From Citrobacter arsenatis (GTDB taxonomy: Bacteria > Pseudomonadota > Gammaproteobacteria > Enterobacterales > Enterobacteriaceae): a stretch of 64,000 nt of DNA. The notes beneath the pieces are model-generated. The model had not been told where the DNA came from. It searched no databases and was given only the letters and a program-made list of their open reading frames with translations. The translations under genes and the position numbers were made by a program. This document shows positions 1 to 9,864 of the stretch, in pieces. The DNA lies in the NCBI RefSeq assembly GCF_004353845.1, contig NZ_CP037863.1, positions 62,001-126,000 on the forward strand, written 5' to 3'. The stretch's first letter is position 1, and every line of letters starts with the position of its first letter.

Positions 1-295
1 AAGCGTTAACGGTGCCAGTTCCCATCATCTTCTGATGACTTTCCGCCATTTTTTTATGTGCATCTGCTGAACTATTGTTCATGGTTTCATGAACAATAAT
101 AGCCTGTTCATGCTGATCCATACCGGCCATCCGTGGGGCTGCCCCCTGGATGGCGGCTGGAGTTGAAGAAGACTGCATCTGATGGGCCGGAGCCTGAGCA
201 TTATTGACACGCTCATGGATATTTACGGTTTCAGTGGCCCAGGCCGTAGAAATTAAGCTCAAACCTAACACTGATGCTAAGACGATATTTTTCAT
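1..295 (-). CDS. silE: SilE periplasmic silver-binding protein (C-terminus cut by window edge)
   Basis: Reads MKNIVLASVLGLSLISTAWA as signal peptide from an ATG at 293-295, followed by a His/Met-rich stretch (HERVNN, HQMQSS, MAGMDQHEQ, HKKMAESHQKMM). This matches SilE, an intrinsically disordered periplasmic protein that binds several Ag+ ions through His and Met side chains and acts as a metal sponge. About 98 of the roughly 143 residues usual for the family lie inside the window; the rest runs off the left edge. It is downstream of silS on the same strand but separated by about 245 bases that contain a SilR-type palindrome, so it probably has its own inducible promoter and a long 5' leader. 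Confidence 0.93.
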   Translation of the reverse strand, partial: MKNIVLASVLGLSLISTAWATETVNIHERVNNAQAPAHQMQSSSTPAAIQGAAPRMAGMDQHEQAIIVHETMNNSSADAHKKMAESHQKMMGTGTVNA

Positions 296-510
296 GGTAA
301 CTCTCCATTTCTGAATTAGTGATGTCCGTGAATTTCGATCTGTGTCCTCAGTAGTACAACTGACAACTCTACAGACCTTATTCCGCCGGGATGAGGCTTT
401 AATACAACTCCTGGCTTGTGCTGATGCCGTGAATGGATGAAGTAATAATGCCTTCCTGATAAGTTGCACTAATTATATCGAATGGCTTCTGTTTGCTGCA
501 TGACAGGCTA

Positions 511-526
511 ATGACATCTTTGTCAT
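511..526. promoter_or_regulatory. SilR/CusR-type box upstream of silE
   Basis: The palindrome ATGACATCTTTGTCAT matches the CusR/PcoR operator pattern ATGACA..TTGTCAT and closely resembles the second copy at 2760-2775. It lies between silS and silE, about 215 bases before the silE start. I infer that phosphorylated SilR binds here to switch on silE. Confidence 0.75.
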
Positions 527-540
527 TTAAATCTTTATTC

Positions 541-2016
541 TCAGTACTGGGTTTCCGGAATCATTTTCTCCAGTCTGGGCACGGATAAGATAAAACGAGT
601 TGAACGTACGTCCGATTCCACCTGCACTCTTCCGTGATGTGCTTCCACGATGGACTTCACAATCGCAAGGCCGATGCCGCTGCCTTCTCCTTTTCGTTGT
701 CTGGACGGATCTACCCGATAAAAACGGTCAAACAACCTTGATAAATGTTCTTCAGGGATTGGTTTCCCCGGATTTTCAATCACAAGGTCAAAAAAGCTCT
801 CCTGCTCTCTTATTGAGACGGTGATTGCCTGTCCCTCCGGGGTATAACGCAGGGCATTGGATAACAGATTATTGATCGCCCTTCTGAACATTTGTGGATC
901 TCCCTCAACCAGGCAGGGCATCCCGTTAAATTTGAGCGTGATATTGCGTTCTTCGGCCCAGGCTTCGAAAAACTCGAAGACTTTCATGACTTCTGCTCTG
1001 AGGTCAAACCGGACCCTGTCAGGTATCAGCTGATTATTGTCCGCCTGCGCCAGGAACAGCATGTCGCTGACCATTTTGGTCATCCGGTTATACTCTTCAA
1101 GGCTGGAATAGAGGACATCCTCAAGTTCCTTCTGGGTTCGATCCTGACTCAGCGCGATTTCAGTCTGCGTCACCAGATTGGTGATGGGCGTTCTGATCTC
1201 GTGCGCGATATCGGCTGAGAAATTGGCCTGGCGGGTAAAGACATCCTCAATCTTTCCAATCATATGATTGAACGAGATAACCAGCTGCTCCAGCTCAATG
1301 GGAACGCGTGTCGGTTCCAGCCGCGCATCAAGATTCTCGGAGGTGATGTTTTTAATGGCATTGCTGACATTACGAAGGGGCAGGTGCCCCTGACGGACAG
1401 CGATGCGAATGATCAGAACAATCAGCAGGCTTATCACGACGGCGATCGCAATCAGATTTTTTTTCAGCGCATCGAGGTAATGGAGATGGAAATTAATGGA
1501 GAGACCAGTCAGCATGACATAGTTCTGCTGTTTGCCCTGAAATATCGCCTGGCCAGAGGAGGCGATAATCCGGTATGTTTCCATCTTCATTTCAGACCCG
1601 GTATCCATCGGTCTCGCAGGATCCTCCACCGTCCAGAGAAAGACATCCCGTGCGCGGCTGTGCTCGCTAAAATCTGCTGAATTCACGGCCGGGCGTAGTG
1701 CTGCCCCCTGCGCTGAACTAAAGAGCACCTCCCCCCTGGGATTGAGGAGCAAAAGTGCAACGTTGCGGTAGCTGGCGATCGATTCCTTTATTTTGCTTAC
1801 TTTTTTTTCATCCGGATCTGCCGGGGACTGGAGTATACGGCTCAGTGTGGTGCTGATTTGTTGAAGATCGCTGACATCCTGCTCGGCAAAATGATTTTCA
1901 ACAGAATGCAGCATAAACCAGGTGAAGGCGATAAAAGCCAGTATTGTGGACAGGCTGATAAAAAAGGTCAGCCGCAGCGCGAGTGAGAAAGGGCGTCTGG
2001 AAGGTTTGCTATGCAT
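541..2016 (-). CDS. silS: SilS membrane sensor histidine kinase for silver/copper
   Basis: A 491-residue CusS-type kinase: first membrane helix at about residues 13-40, periplasmic sensor domain, second helix at about 188-208, HAMP linker, HisKA box [11 protein letters not shown] with the phospho-accepting His near residue 272, and an HATPase domain with N box ([14 protein letters not shown]) and G box ([10 protein letters not shown]). In the family, periplasmic Ag+ or Cu+ binding triggers autophosphorylation and transfer to SilR. The ATG at 2014-2016 overlaps the end of silR by eight bases, so the two are translationally coupled. Length is as expected and nothing looks broken. Confidence 0.95.
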   Translation of the reverse strand: MHSKPSRRPFSLALRLTFFISLSTILAFIAFTWFMLHSVENHFAEQDVSDLQQISTTLSRILQSPADPDEKKVSKIKESIASYRNVALLLLNPRGEVLFSSAQGAALRPAVNSADFSEHSRARDVFLWTVEDPARPMDTGSEMKMETYRIIASSGQAIFQGKQQNYVMLTGLSINFHLHYLDALKKNLIAIAVVISLLIVLIIRIAVRQGHLPLRNVSNAIKNITSENLDARLEPTRVPIELEQLVISFNHMIGKIEDVFTRQANFSADIAHEIRTPITNLVTQTEIALSQDRTQKELEDVLYSSLEEYNRMTKMVSDMLFLAQADNNQLIPDRVRFDLRAEVMKVFEFFEAWAEERNITLKFNGMPCLVEGDPQMFRRAINNLLSNALRYTPEGQAITVSIREQESFFDLVIENPGKPIPEEHLSRLFDRFYRVDPSRQRKGEGSGIGLAIVKSIVEAHHGRVQVESDVRSTRFILSVPRLEKMIPETQY

Positions 2017-2689
2017 CCGGGACCTCCAGCATATAGCCCACGCCCCGGACTGTCTGGATCAGCTTTGTCTCGTAATCGTTGTCTATTTTAGCGCGGAGTC
2101 GCTTTACGGCGACATCAATCGCGTTAGTGTCGCTGTCAAAATTCATGTCCCAGACCTGAGAGGCAATCAGGGAGCGGGGAAGAACCTCTCCCTGATGGCG
2201 AATGAAAAATTCCAGCAGGCTGAACTCTTTACTGGTGAGCATAATGCGGTTTCCGGCGCGACTGACTTTTCTGGATACGAGATCAATCGAGAGATCAGCC
2301 ACCTTAAACTGGCTTTCCGTGATCATCGTGCTTCCCCGCCTCAAAAGGGTTCTCACCCGGGCTAGCAGTTCGGCAAACGCAAAGGGTTTAACCAGATAAT
2401 CGTCCGCACCCAGTTCCAGTCCTTTGACCCTGTGTTCGATCGTGCCGAGGGCCGTCAGCAGTAAGACCGGCATACCCTTTCCGGCAGTGCGCAGCATGCG
2501 GATGATATCCCAGCCGTTCACATCAGGCAGCATGATGTCCAGAATGACTAAATCATACTCAGCTGTCATGGCGAGATGATATCCGGTAAGACCATTATCA
2601 GCGTGATCCACTACGAACCCTGCCTCTGTAAGTCCTTTGCTGAGATATTCACCTGTTTTAATTTCGTCTTCGACGATCAATATTTTCAT
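2009..2689 (-). CDS. silR: SilR OmpR-family response regulator
   Basis: 226 residues. The receiver domain has the acidic pair E7/D8, phospho-acceptor Asp51 in [11 protein letters not shown], and the conserved Thr/Lys region ([17 protein letters not shown]). The C-terminal winged-helix domain ends with [20 protein letters not shown], typical of OmpR/PhoB regulators. It is the partner of SilS and, by homology with CusR and PcoR, binds the ATGACA-TGTCAT boxes at 511-526 and 2757-2777. It is transcribed away from silC, so the box between them can serve both operons. Confidence 0.95.
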   Translation of the reverse strand: MKILIVEDEIKTGEYLSKGLTEAGFVVDHADNGLTGYHLAMTAEYDLVILDIMLPDVNGWDIIRMLRTAGKGMPVLLLTALGTIEHRVKGLELGADDYLVKPFAFAELLARVRTLLRRGSTMITESQFKVADLSIDLVSRKVSRAGNRIMLTSKEFSLLEFFIRHQGEVLPRSLIASQVWDMNFDSDTNAIDVAVKRLRAKIDNDYETKLIQTVRGVGYMLEVPDA

Positions 2690-2756
2690 CTTGCTCCCCG
2701 GCTGGCTGCTAAGGTCATTCTATTGCGCCCACGATCGTTATCAACGGATTACAGCA

Positions 2757-2777
2757 AAAATGACAACATTGTCATTA
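2757..2777. promoter_or_regulatory. SilR/CusR-type box between silR and silC
   Basis: AAAATGACAACATTGTCATTA is a near-perfect palindrome identical in pattern to the known cusC/pcoE operator. It sits in the 189-base divergent region between silR (ends leftward from 2689) and silC (starts 2879), about 100 bases before silC. Inferred role: SilR-dependent activation of silCFBA and possible autoregulation of silRS. Confidence 0.82.
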
Positions 2778-2878
2778 TCCTGTCACCCGGCAAACAGAGA
2801 GCGTTCGGTAAAGTACTCCTATCAATACTCTGGACTTCATTTGGACCATTTACCAGGTCTGCCTGGACGAGAAGCGTT

Positions 2879-4264
2879 ATGTTCAAATTAAAATTACTCA
2901 GCATTAGCACGATATTCATCCTGGCCGGTTGTGTCTCTCTGGCGCCAGAATATCAGCGCCCGGCAGCACCGGTACCCCAGCAGTTTTCACTGTCCCGAAA
3001 CAGCCTGACGCCAGCAGTGAATGGTTATCAGGATACGGGCTGGCGTAACTTTTTTGTCGATCCCCAGGTTACACGGCTGATTACTGAAGCCCTGAATAAT
3101 AACCGTGATTTGAGAATGGCTGCCCTGAAGGTTGAAGAGGCCCGGGCCCAGTTCAACGTCACGGATGCAGATCGTTATCCCCAACTGAATGCCTCATCCG
3201 GGATCACCTACAGCGGTGGTCTGAAAGGCGACAAGCCGACCACACAGGAGTATGACGCGGGTCTGGAACTCAGCTATGAGCTCGATTTTTTTGGCAAACT
3301 TAAGAATATGAGTGACGCTGATCGGCAGAACTACTTTGCCAGCGAAGAAGCCCGTCGGGCCGTACACATCCTGCTGGTCTCCAACGTTTCACAAAGCTAT
3401 TTCAGCCAGCAACTGGCGTACGAACAACTCCGTATTGCGCGGGAAACGCTGAAAAATTATGAACAGTCCTATGCTTTCGTTGAGCAACAACTGGTGACCG
3501 GGAGTACGAACGTTCTGGCGCTTGAACAGGCCAGAGGACAAATCGAAAGTACCCGTGCCGAAATAGCCAAACGAGAAGGCGATCTGGCTCAGGCAAACAA
3601 TGCCCTGCAACTGGTGCTGGGAACGTACCACGCACTTCCGTCAGAAAAAGGGATGAAAGACGGGGAGATCGCGCCAGTAAAACTGCCACCAAACCTGTCC
3701 TCACAAATTTTACTGCAGCGCCCGGATATCATGGAAGCGGAATACCAGCTAAAAGCGGCTGATGCCAATATTGGCGCAGCGCGAGCGGCATTTTTCCCGT
3801 CCATTACCCTGACCAGTGGCCTTTCCGCAAGCAGTACAGAGTTGTCCAGCCTCTTTACGTCAGGAAGCGGAATGTGGAATTTTATCCCCAAAATTGAAAT
3901 TCCTATTTTCAATGCCGGCAGAAACAAAGCCAATCTGAAACTGGCTGAAATTCGCCAGCAACAGTCGGTGGTTAATTACGAACAAAAAATCCAGTCGGCC
4001 TTCAAGGATGTTTCCGACACGCTTGCCCTGCGCGATAGTCTTAGCCAGCAACTCGAGGCACAGCAGCGTTATCTTGATTCACTCCAGATAACCCTCCAGC
4101 GGGCCCGGGGATTATATTCAAGTGGTGCAGTCAGCTACATAGAAGTGCTGGATGCAGAACGCTCGCTGTTCACTACGCAGCAAGCCATTCTCGACCTTAC
4201 CTATTCCCGACAGGTTAACGAAATTAATCTGTTCACCGCGCTGGGTGGCGGTTGGATAGAGTGA
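2879..4264 (+). CDS. silC: SilC outer-membrane efflux channel lipoprotein
   Basis: 461 residues of the TolC/CusC outer-membrane factor family (NodT-type). The signal peptide ends in a lipobox, ILAGC, so the N-terminal Cys is predicted to be acylated. Two repeated OEP domains with long coiled-coil helices follow, including the AEYQLKAADANIGAARAAFF region. I chose the ATG at 2879 because it gives a proper lipoprotein signal and the family length; the open frame itself extends about 100 codons further upstream into the regulatory region. It forms the exit duct for the SilCBA tripartite pump. Confidence 0.95.
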   Translation: MFKLKLLSISTIFILAGCVSLAPEYQRPAAPVPQQFSLSRNSLTPAVNGYQDTGWRNFFVDPQVTRLITEALNNNRDLRMAALKVEEARAQFNVTDADRYPQLNASSGITYSGGLKGDKPTTQEYDAGLELSYELDFFGKLKNMSDADRQNYFASEEARRAVHILLVSNVSQSYFSQQLAYEQLRIARETLKNYEQSYAFVEQQLVTGSTNVLALEQARGQIESTRAEIAKREGDLAQANNALQLVLGTYHALPSEKGMKDGEIAPVKLPPNLSSQILLQRPDIMEAEYQLKAADANIGAARAAFFPSITLTSGLSASSTELSSLFTSGSGMWNFIPKIEIPIFNAGRNKANLKLAEIRQQQSVVNYEQKIQSAFKDVSDTLALRDSLSQQLEAQQRYLDSLQITLQRARGLYSSGAVSYIEVLDAERSLFTTQQAILDLTYSRQVNEINLFTALGGGWIE

Positions 4265-4293
4265 ATTATATTCAACATATCAGGAAATTAAAA

Positions 4294-4647
4294 ATGCGTA
4301 ACTCACTTAAAGCCGTTTTATTTAGTGCCTTCTCTGTCATGTTTTCTGCCGGTCTTCATGCTGAAACACATCAGCATGGCGATATGAATGCTGCCAGTGA
4401 TGCTTCGGTACAGCAGGTTATCAAGGGCACCGGTGTCGTTAAAGACATTGATATGAATAGTAAAAAAATCACCATTTCGCACGAAGCAATCCCTGCGGTG
4501 GGCTGGCCTGCAATGACCATGCGCTTCACTTTTGTTAATGCAGACGACGCTATCAATGCCCTGAAAACCGGCAACCATGTCGATTTCTCGTTTATTCAGC
4601 AGGGCAATATCTCCTTACTCAAAAGCATTAACGTTACGCAATCCTGA
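4294..4647 (+). CDS. silF: SilF periplasmic Ag+/Cu+ chaperone
   Basis: 117 residues with an N-terminal signal peptide ending near SAGLHA and a CusF-type small beta-barrel. The metal site signature GWPAMTMRF supplies the Trp and two Met ligands known from CusF. The start at 4294 follows the RBS-like CAGGAAA; the frame opens earlier but would remove the signal peptide from the N-terminus. In the family SilF carries Ag+ or Cu+ in the periplasm and hands it to SilB. It lies 29 bases after silC in the same operon. Confidence 0.93.
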   Translation: MRNSLKAVLFSAFSVMFSAGLHAETHQHGDMNAASDASVQQVIKGTGVVKDIDMNSKKITISHEAIPAVGWPAMTMRFTFVNADDAINALKTGNHVDFSFIQQGNISLLKSINVTQS

Positions 4648-4760
4648 TTAACAGTCCGGAGCGAATACATCCAGTGCGCCTGAACATTCATTAAGGGATT
4701 ACTGAGAATGAACGATCGGGCGCATATGCCAGGTGTTTTGATTTTTCAGCGAGAAATTGT

Positions 4761-6053
4761 ATGGCTTCTTTAAAGATAAAATATGCTGCAATAATTATCA
4801 GCAGCCTCATAGCAGGAGGGCTGATATCGGTTACTGCCTGGCAGTATGTAAACTCATCACCAAAAACAGTACAAACAGAAAAAACGGCACCGGAGCGAAA
4901 GGTACTTTTCTGGTATGACCCGATGAAACCGGATACCAAATTTGATAAACCCGGAAAATCTCCCTTTATGGATATGGACCTGGTGCCAAAATATGCTGAT
5001 GAAAGTGGCGAGAAAAGCGGTGGCGGGATCCGTATTGATCCAACGCAGGTTCAGAACCTGGGATTAAAAACGCAAAAAGTCACGCGCGGAATGCTGAATT
5101 ATTCTCAGACGATCCCGGCTAATGTCAGTTATAACGAGTATCAGTTTGTCATTGTGCAGGCGCGCTCTGACGGTTTCGTCGAAAAAGTGTATCCCCTGAC
5201 GATTGGCGATCATGTGAAGAAAGGAACACCGCTTATCGATATCACCATTCCTGAATGGGTCGAGGCGCAAAGTGAGTTCCTGCTGTTATCCGGTACAGGC
5301 GGTACGCCAACCCAGATAAAAGGGGTGCTGGAGCGACTTCGTCTGGCTGGTATGCCGGAAGAGGATATTCAAAGGCTGCGTTCAACCCGCACAATCCAGA
5401 CCCGTTTTACCATTAAAGCACCTATTGATGGTGTCATTACTGCATTTGACCTTCGCACCGGCATGAATATTTCGAAAGATAAGGTGGTGGCTCAGATTCA
5501 GGGGATGGACCCGGTCTGGATCAGCGCTGCAGTGCCGGAATCTATCGCCTATCTGCTGAAAGATACGTCGCAGTTTGAAATTTCGGTACCGGCTTATCCG
5601 GATAAAACATTCCATGTCGAAAAATGGAACATTCTTCCCAGCGTGGATCAGACAACCCGTACGCTTCAGGTCCGTCTCCAGGTATCTAATAAGGATGAGT
5701 TTCTCAAGCCGGGCATGAATGCCTATCTGAAACTGAATACCCAAAGCCAGGAGATGCTGCTGATACCAAGCCAGGCCGTTATCGATACCGGCAAAGAACA
5801 GCGCGTGATTACTGTTGATGATGAAGGCCAGTTTGTGCCGAAACAGATCCACGTTCTGCATGAATCACAGCAACAGTCCGGCATTGGCTCCGGCCTGAAT
5901 GAAGGTGATACCGTGGTGGTCAGTGGCCTGTTCCTCATTGACTCCGAAGCCAATATTACGGGCGCGCTGGAACGTATGCGCCACCCTGAAAAAACAGAAA
6001 ACAGTATGCCAGCAATGTCTGAGCAGCCTGTAAATATGCATTCAGGGCACTGA
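4761..6053 (+). CDS. silB: SilB membrane-fusion (adaptor) protein of the silver pump
   Basis: 430 residues, CusB-like. An N-terminal membrane anchor/signal (about residues 8-28) is followed by a heavy-metal-binding motif, [12 protein letters not shown]...[10 protein letters not shown], then barrel-sandwich/lipoyl, alpha-hairpin and beta-barrel domains of the RND adaptor family. The C-terminus is Met/His-rich ([15 protein letters not shown]), which suggests extra metal binding. It links SilA in the inner membrane to SilC in the outer membrane and receives metal from SilF. A gap of 113 bases separates it from silF; silA starts ten bases after its stop. Confidence 0.95.
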   Translation: MASLKIKYAAIIISSLIAGGLISVTAWQYVNSSPKTVQTEKTAPERKVLFWYDPMKPDTKFDKPGKSPFMDMDLVPKYADESGEKSGGGIRIDPTQVQNLGLKTQKVTRGMLNYSQTIPANVSYNEYQFVIVQARSDGFVEKVYPLTIGDHVKKGTPLIDITIPEWVEAQSEFLLLSGTGGTPTQIKGVLERLRLAGMPEEDIQRLRSTRTIQTRFTIKAPIDGVITAFDLRTGMNISKDKVVAQIQGMDPVWISAAVPESIAYLLKDTSQFEISVPAYPDKTFHVEKWNILPSVDQTTRTLQVRLQVSNKDEFLKPGMNAYLKLNTQSQEMLLIPSQAVIDTGKEQRVITVDDEGQFVPKQIHVLHESQQQSGIGSGLNEGDTVVVSGLFLIDSEANITGALERMRHPEKTENSMPAMSEQPVNMHSGH

Positions 6054-6063
6054 GGAGACGACG

Positions 6064-9000
6064 ATGATTGAATGGATTATCCGGCGCTCTGTCGCCAACC
6101 GTTTCCTGGTCATGATGGGCGCACTGTTTCTCAGCATCTGGGGCACATGGACGATAATTAACACGCCGGTCGATGCGCTGCCTGACCTGTCAGATGTGCA
6201 GGTCATTATTAAAACCAGCTATCCCGGACAGGCCCCGCAGATTGTAGAAAACCAGGTCACCTATCCGCTTACCACCACCATGCTGTCCGTACCTGGCGCA
6301 AAAACCGTGCGTGGTTTCTCACAGTTCGGGGATTCGTATGTGTATGTCATTTTTGAAGACGGGACCGATCTGTACTGGGCCCGTTCGCGCGTGCTGGAAT
6401 ACCTGAATCAGGTTCAGGGCAAACTGCCTGCGGGTGTGAGCTCTGAAATCGGTCCGGACGCCACGGGAGTGGGCTGGATATTTGAATATGCCCTGGTCGA
6501 TCGCAGCGGAAAACACGACCTTTCAGAACTGCGTTCTTTGCAGGACTGGTTCCTGAAATTTGAACTGAAAACCATCCCGAACGTGGCGGAAGTAGCTTCG
6601 GTTGGCGGCGTGGTGAAACAGTATCAGATCCAGGTCAATCCGGAGAAATTGTCCCAGTACGGTGTCAGCCTGCCTGAAGTGAAACAGGCTCTTGAATCGT
6701 CTAACCAGGAGGCCGGTGGTTCATCCGTTGAAATGGCCGAAGCGGAGTATATGGTCCGGGCCAGCGGATATCTTCAGACCATTGATGATTTCAATAACAT
6801 TGTCCTGAAAACCGGCGAGAACGGTGTACCGGTTTATCTGCGGGATGTTGCCCGCGTGCAGACCGGGCCTGAAATGCGGCGAGGTATTGCCGAACTGAAC
6901 GGCCAGGGGGAAGTCGCCGGCGGCGTGGTGATCCTGCGGTCGGGTAAGAATGCGCGCGACGTTATCACGGCAGTGAGGGATAAACTGGACACGCTGAAGG
7001 CCAGCCTGCCGGAAGGTGTTGAAATTGTGACCACCTACGATCGCAGCCAGTTAATCGATCGGGCCATTGATAACCTCAGCTACAAACTCCTGGAAGAGTT
7101 TATCGTGGTGGCCATCGTCTGTGCCCTGTTCCTGTGGCACGTACGTTCTGCCCTGGTGGCAATTATTTCTCTGCCGCTAGGCCTGTGTATCGCCTTTATC
7201 GTCATGCACTTCCAGGGACTGAACGCCAATATTATGTCGCTGGGAGGGATTGCGATTGCCGTCGGAGCGATGGTGGATGCCGCCATTGTGATGATTGAAA
7301 ATGCGCACAAACGGCTTGAGGAATGGGATCATCAGCATCCGGGTGAGCAGATTGACAACGCCACCCGCTGGAAGGTGATTACCGACGCCTCCGTGGAAGT
7401 GGGACCCGCACTGTTTATCAGCCTGCTGATCATCACCCTGTCCTTTATTCCTATCTTTACCCTGGAAGGTCAGGAAGGACGTCTGTTTGGACCGCTGGCA
7501 TTCACGAAAACGTACTCCATGGCGGGCGCGGCCGCGCTGGCCATCATCGTCATTCCGATTCTGATGGGATTCTGGATCCGGGGGAAAATTCCTGCCGAGA
7601 CCAGTAACCCCCTGAACCGGATGCTGATAAAAGCGTATCATCCATTACTATTGCGGGTCCTCCACTGGCCAAAAACAACCCTGCTGGTTGCGGCCTTGTC
7701 TATCTTCACGGTTATCTGGCCACTGAGCCAGGTGGGCGGTGAGTTTCTGCCGAAGATCAACGAAGGTGACCTGCTTTATATGCCGTCAACGTTGCCAGGT
7801 GTCTCTCCGGCAGAAGCAGCGGCGCTCCTGCAGACCACGGATAAGTTAATCAAAACCGTTCCTGAAGTGGCCTCTGTATTTGGCAAGACCGGTAAGGCAG
7901 AGACCGCAACGGATTCCGCGCCACTCGAAATGGTGGAAACCACCATTCAGCTGAAACCTGAGGATCAGTGGCGGCCAGGCATGACGATTGACAAGATTAT
8001 CGATGAACTTGATAAGACCGTCCGTCTGCCTGGTCTGGCAAACCTCTGGGTGCCGCCAATCCGTAACCGTATTGATATGCTCTCAACAGGGATCAAAAGC
8101 CCGATAGGTATCAAAGTGTCCGGAACGGTTCTGTCCGATATCGATGCGACGGCGCAGAGTATCGAAGCAGTAGCCAAAACGGTACCGGGCGTGGTGTCTG
8201 CCCTGGCTGAGCGACTTGAGGGTGGGCGCTACATCGATATCGATATCAATCGGGAAAAAGCCTCCCGCTACGGAATGACGGTGGGCGATGTGCAGCTGTT
8301 CATCTCATCAGCCATCGGCGGCGCGACGGTAGGGGAAACGGTTGAAGGCGTGGCCCGGTACCCGATTAATATCCGCTATCCGCAGGATTACCGGAACAGT
8401 CCACAGGCGCTGAAACAGATGCCGATCCTGACCCCGATGAAGCAGCAGATCACGCTGGGCGATGTCGCGGATATTAACGTCGTTTCTGGACCAACCATGC
8501 TGAAAACCGAAAATGCCCGGCCAGCCAGCTGGATTTATGTTGATGCCCGCGGCAGGGACATGGTGTCGGTGGTTAACGACATTAAGACGGCCATCAGCGA
8601 GAAAGTGAAACTGAGACCGGGAACCAGTGTGGCATTCTCCGGACAGTTTGAACTGCTTGAGCATGCCAACAAGAAACTGAAGCTGATGGTGCCGATGACG
8701 GTGATGATCATTTTCATCCTGTTGTATCTGGCATTCCGCCGGGTTGACGAAGCCCTGCTGATCCTGATGAGCCTGCCGTTCGCCCTGGTTGGCGGAATAT
8801 GGTTCCTGTACTGGCAGGGCTTCCATATGTCAGTGGCGACCGGAACCGGGTTTATCGCCCTGGCCGGGGTGGCAGCAGAGTTTGGCGTGGTCATGCTGAT
8901 GTATCTGCGTCATGCCATTGAAGCGCACCCGGAATTGTCCCGTAAAGAGACGTTCACACCGGAAGGTCTTGATGAAGCCCTCTATCATGGTGCCGTACTG

Positions 9001-9210
9001 CGTGTCCGGCCGAAAGCCATGACCGTGGCGGTGATCATTGCGGGTCTGCTGCCAATACTCTGGGGAACCGGCGCAGGTTCAGAAGTCATGAGCCGTATTG
9101 CTGCGCCAATGATTGGTGGGATGATCACGGCTCCGCTGCTGTCCCTGTTCATTATTCCTGCCGCCTACAAATTAATCTGGCTGCGCAGACATAAAAAAAG
9201 CGTGTCATAA
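6064..9210 (+). CDS. silA: SilA heavy-metal RND efflux transporter
   Basis: 1048 residues, the full length expected for HME-RND pumps such as CusA. It begins [20 protein letters not shown] (first membrane helix), with two large periplasmic loops and helix clusters around 340-540 and 870-1040. The conserved helix-4 motif [20 protein letters not shown] carries the proton-relay Asp. It is the proton-driven motor that expels Ag+/Cu+ through SilB and SilC. It lies in the silCFBA operon and ends just before a hairpin at 9218-9240. Confidence 0.96.
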   Translation: MIEWIIRRSVANRFLVMMGALFLSIWGTWTIINTPVDALPDLSDVQVIIKTSYPGQAPQIVENQVTYPLTTTMLSVPGAKTVRGFSQFGDSYVYVIFEDGTDLYWARSRVLEYLNQVQGKLPAGVSSEIGPDATGVGWIFEYALVDRSGKHDLSELRSLQDWFLKFELKTIPNVAEVASVGGVVKQYQIQVNPEKLSQYGVSLPEVKQALESSNQEAGGSSVEMAEAEYMVRASGYLQTIDDFNNIVLKTGENGVPVYLRDVARVQTGPEMRRGIAELNGQGEVAGGVVILRSGKNARDVITAVRDKLDTLKASLPEGVEIVTTYDRSQLIDRAIDNLSYKLLEEFIVVAIVCALFLWHVRSALVAIISLPLGLCIAFIVMHFQGLNANIMSLGGIAIAVGAMVDAAIVMIENAHKRLEEWDHQHPGEQIDNATRWKVITDASVEVGPALFISLLIITLSFIPIFTLEGQEGRLFGPLAFTKTYSMAGAAALAIIVIPILMGFWIRGKIPAETSNPLNRMLIKAYHPLLLRVLHWPKTTLLVAALSIFTVIWPLSQVGGEFLPKINEGDLLYMPSTLPGVSPAEAAALLQTTDKLIKTVPEVASVFGKTGKAETATDSAPLEMVETTIQLKPEDQWRPGMTIDKIIDELDKTVRLPGLANLWVPPIRNRIDMLSTGIKSPIGIKVSGTVLSDIDATAQSIEAVAKTVPGVVSALAERLEGGRYIDIDINREKASRYGMTVGDVQLFISSAIGGATVGETVEGVARYPINIRYPQDYRNSPQALKQMPILTPMKQQITLGDVADINVVSGPTMLKTENARPASWIYVDARGRDMVSVVNDIKTAISEKVKLRPGTSVAFSGQFELLEHANKKLKLMVPMTVMIIFILLYLAFRRVDEALLILMSLPFALVGGIWFLYWQGFHMSVATGTGFIALAGVAAEFGVVMLMYLRHAIEAHPELSRKETFTPEGLDEALYHGAVLRVRPKAMTVAVIIAGLLPILWGTGAGSEVMSRIAAPMIGGMITAPLLSLFIIPAAYKLIWLRRHKKSVS

Positions 9211-9217
9211 CCCTGAA

Positions 9218-9240
9218 AGGGCGCCCCCAGTGGGCGTCCT
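9218..9240 (+). terminator. Hairpin between silA and silG (weak terminator or attenuator)
   Basis: AGGGCGCCC and GGGCGTCCT form a nine-base stem (one G-U pair) with a five-base loop, but only a short T run follows. It starts seven bases after the silA stop, so it may reduce read-through into silG and silP or protect the silCFBA message. Confidence 0.45.
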
Positions 9241-9296
9241 TCTGCACTGATTCACCCTGACGTCAGGGTTTATATCGATAATATACAGAGGTGAGT

Positions 9297-9737
9297 ATGA
9301 AAAAAGTGGTTCTAATGGCCCTGGCTCTCGGCCTGTCACTGCCTGCAATGGCGAGTGAAAAAGTCATTGATATGTACAAATCTGAAAACTGTGGCTGTTG
9401 TTCCCTGTGGGGCAAAGCGATGGAAAAAGACGGGTTCGAAGTGCGAACTCACGTCATGAATGATCAGGCGCTGTCAGCCCTGAAAGAAAAGCATGCTGTT
9501 CCTGCTGGACTACGAAGTTGTCATACCGCGGTTGTAGGTAATTTGATCATTGAAGGCCATGTGCCTGCGGCAACGATACATAAGGCCATGCAGTCTGGTT
9601 CGGGTATATACGGTCTCGCCACCCCCGGTATGCCAGCAGGAAGTCCGGGAATGGAGATGGGGGCCCGAAAAGAGGCTTACGATGTTATCGCATTCTCACC
9701 GGAGGGCAGTAAAAAAGTCTTCCAGCGAATCGAATAG
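9297..9737 (+). CDS. silG: SilG, periplasmic DUF411 metal-binding protein
   Basis: 146 residues from the ATG at 9297; a GAGGTG RBS ends a few bases upstream, which makes this ATG preferable to the GTG at 9291. An N-terminal signal peptide ends near PAMAS. The mature part has the DUF411 signature YKSENCGCCSLW and a later Cys (SCHTAVV) plus Met-rich PGMPAGSPGMEMG, consistent with a small copper/silver-binding domain. This is the gene first described as ORF105 in the sil cluster and later named silG. Its exact role is not established; a periplasmic chaperone is the usual suggestion. Confidence 0.88.
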   Translation: MKKVVLMALALGLSLPAMASEKVIDMYKSENCGCCSLWGKAMEKDGFEVRTHVMNDQALSALKEKHAVPAGLRSCHTAVVGNLIIEGHVPAATIHKAMQSGSGIYGLATPGMPAGSPGMEMGARKEAYDVIAFSPEGSKKVFQRIE

Positions 9738-9761
9738 TCAGCGGAACGGCTGATAACGGGA

Positions 9762-9790
9762 CGCCGGCAGCAGGCACTCTTATGCCGGCG
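9762..9790. other. Hairpin between silG and silP
   Basis: CGCCGGCA and TGCCGGCG form a perfect eight-base inverted repeat around a 13-base loop in the 127 bases between silG and silP. No T run follows, so it looks more like an mRNA-stabilising or REP-like element than a terminator. Confidence 0.4.
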
Positions 9791-9864
9791 GCATTCGTGG
9801 TAATCGCATCCATGACATATCCTGAAGACAGAAAATGCTTCAGATATGCATAAGGAGAGTTACT

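Noticed and set aside
2576..2878. N-terminal extension of silC by about 100 codons
   Set aside because: Overlaps silR and the SilR box; the lipoprotein signal begins at the internal ATG at 2879.
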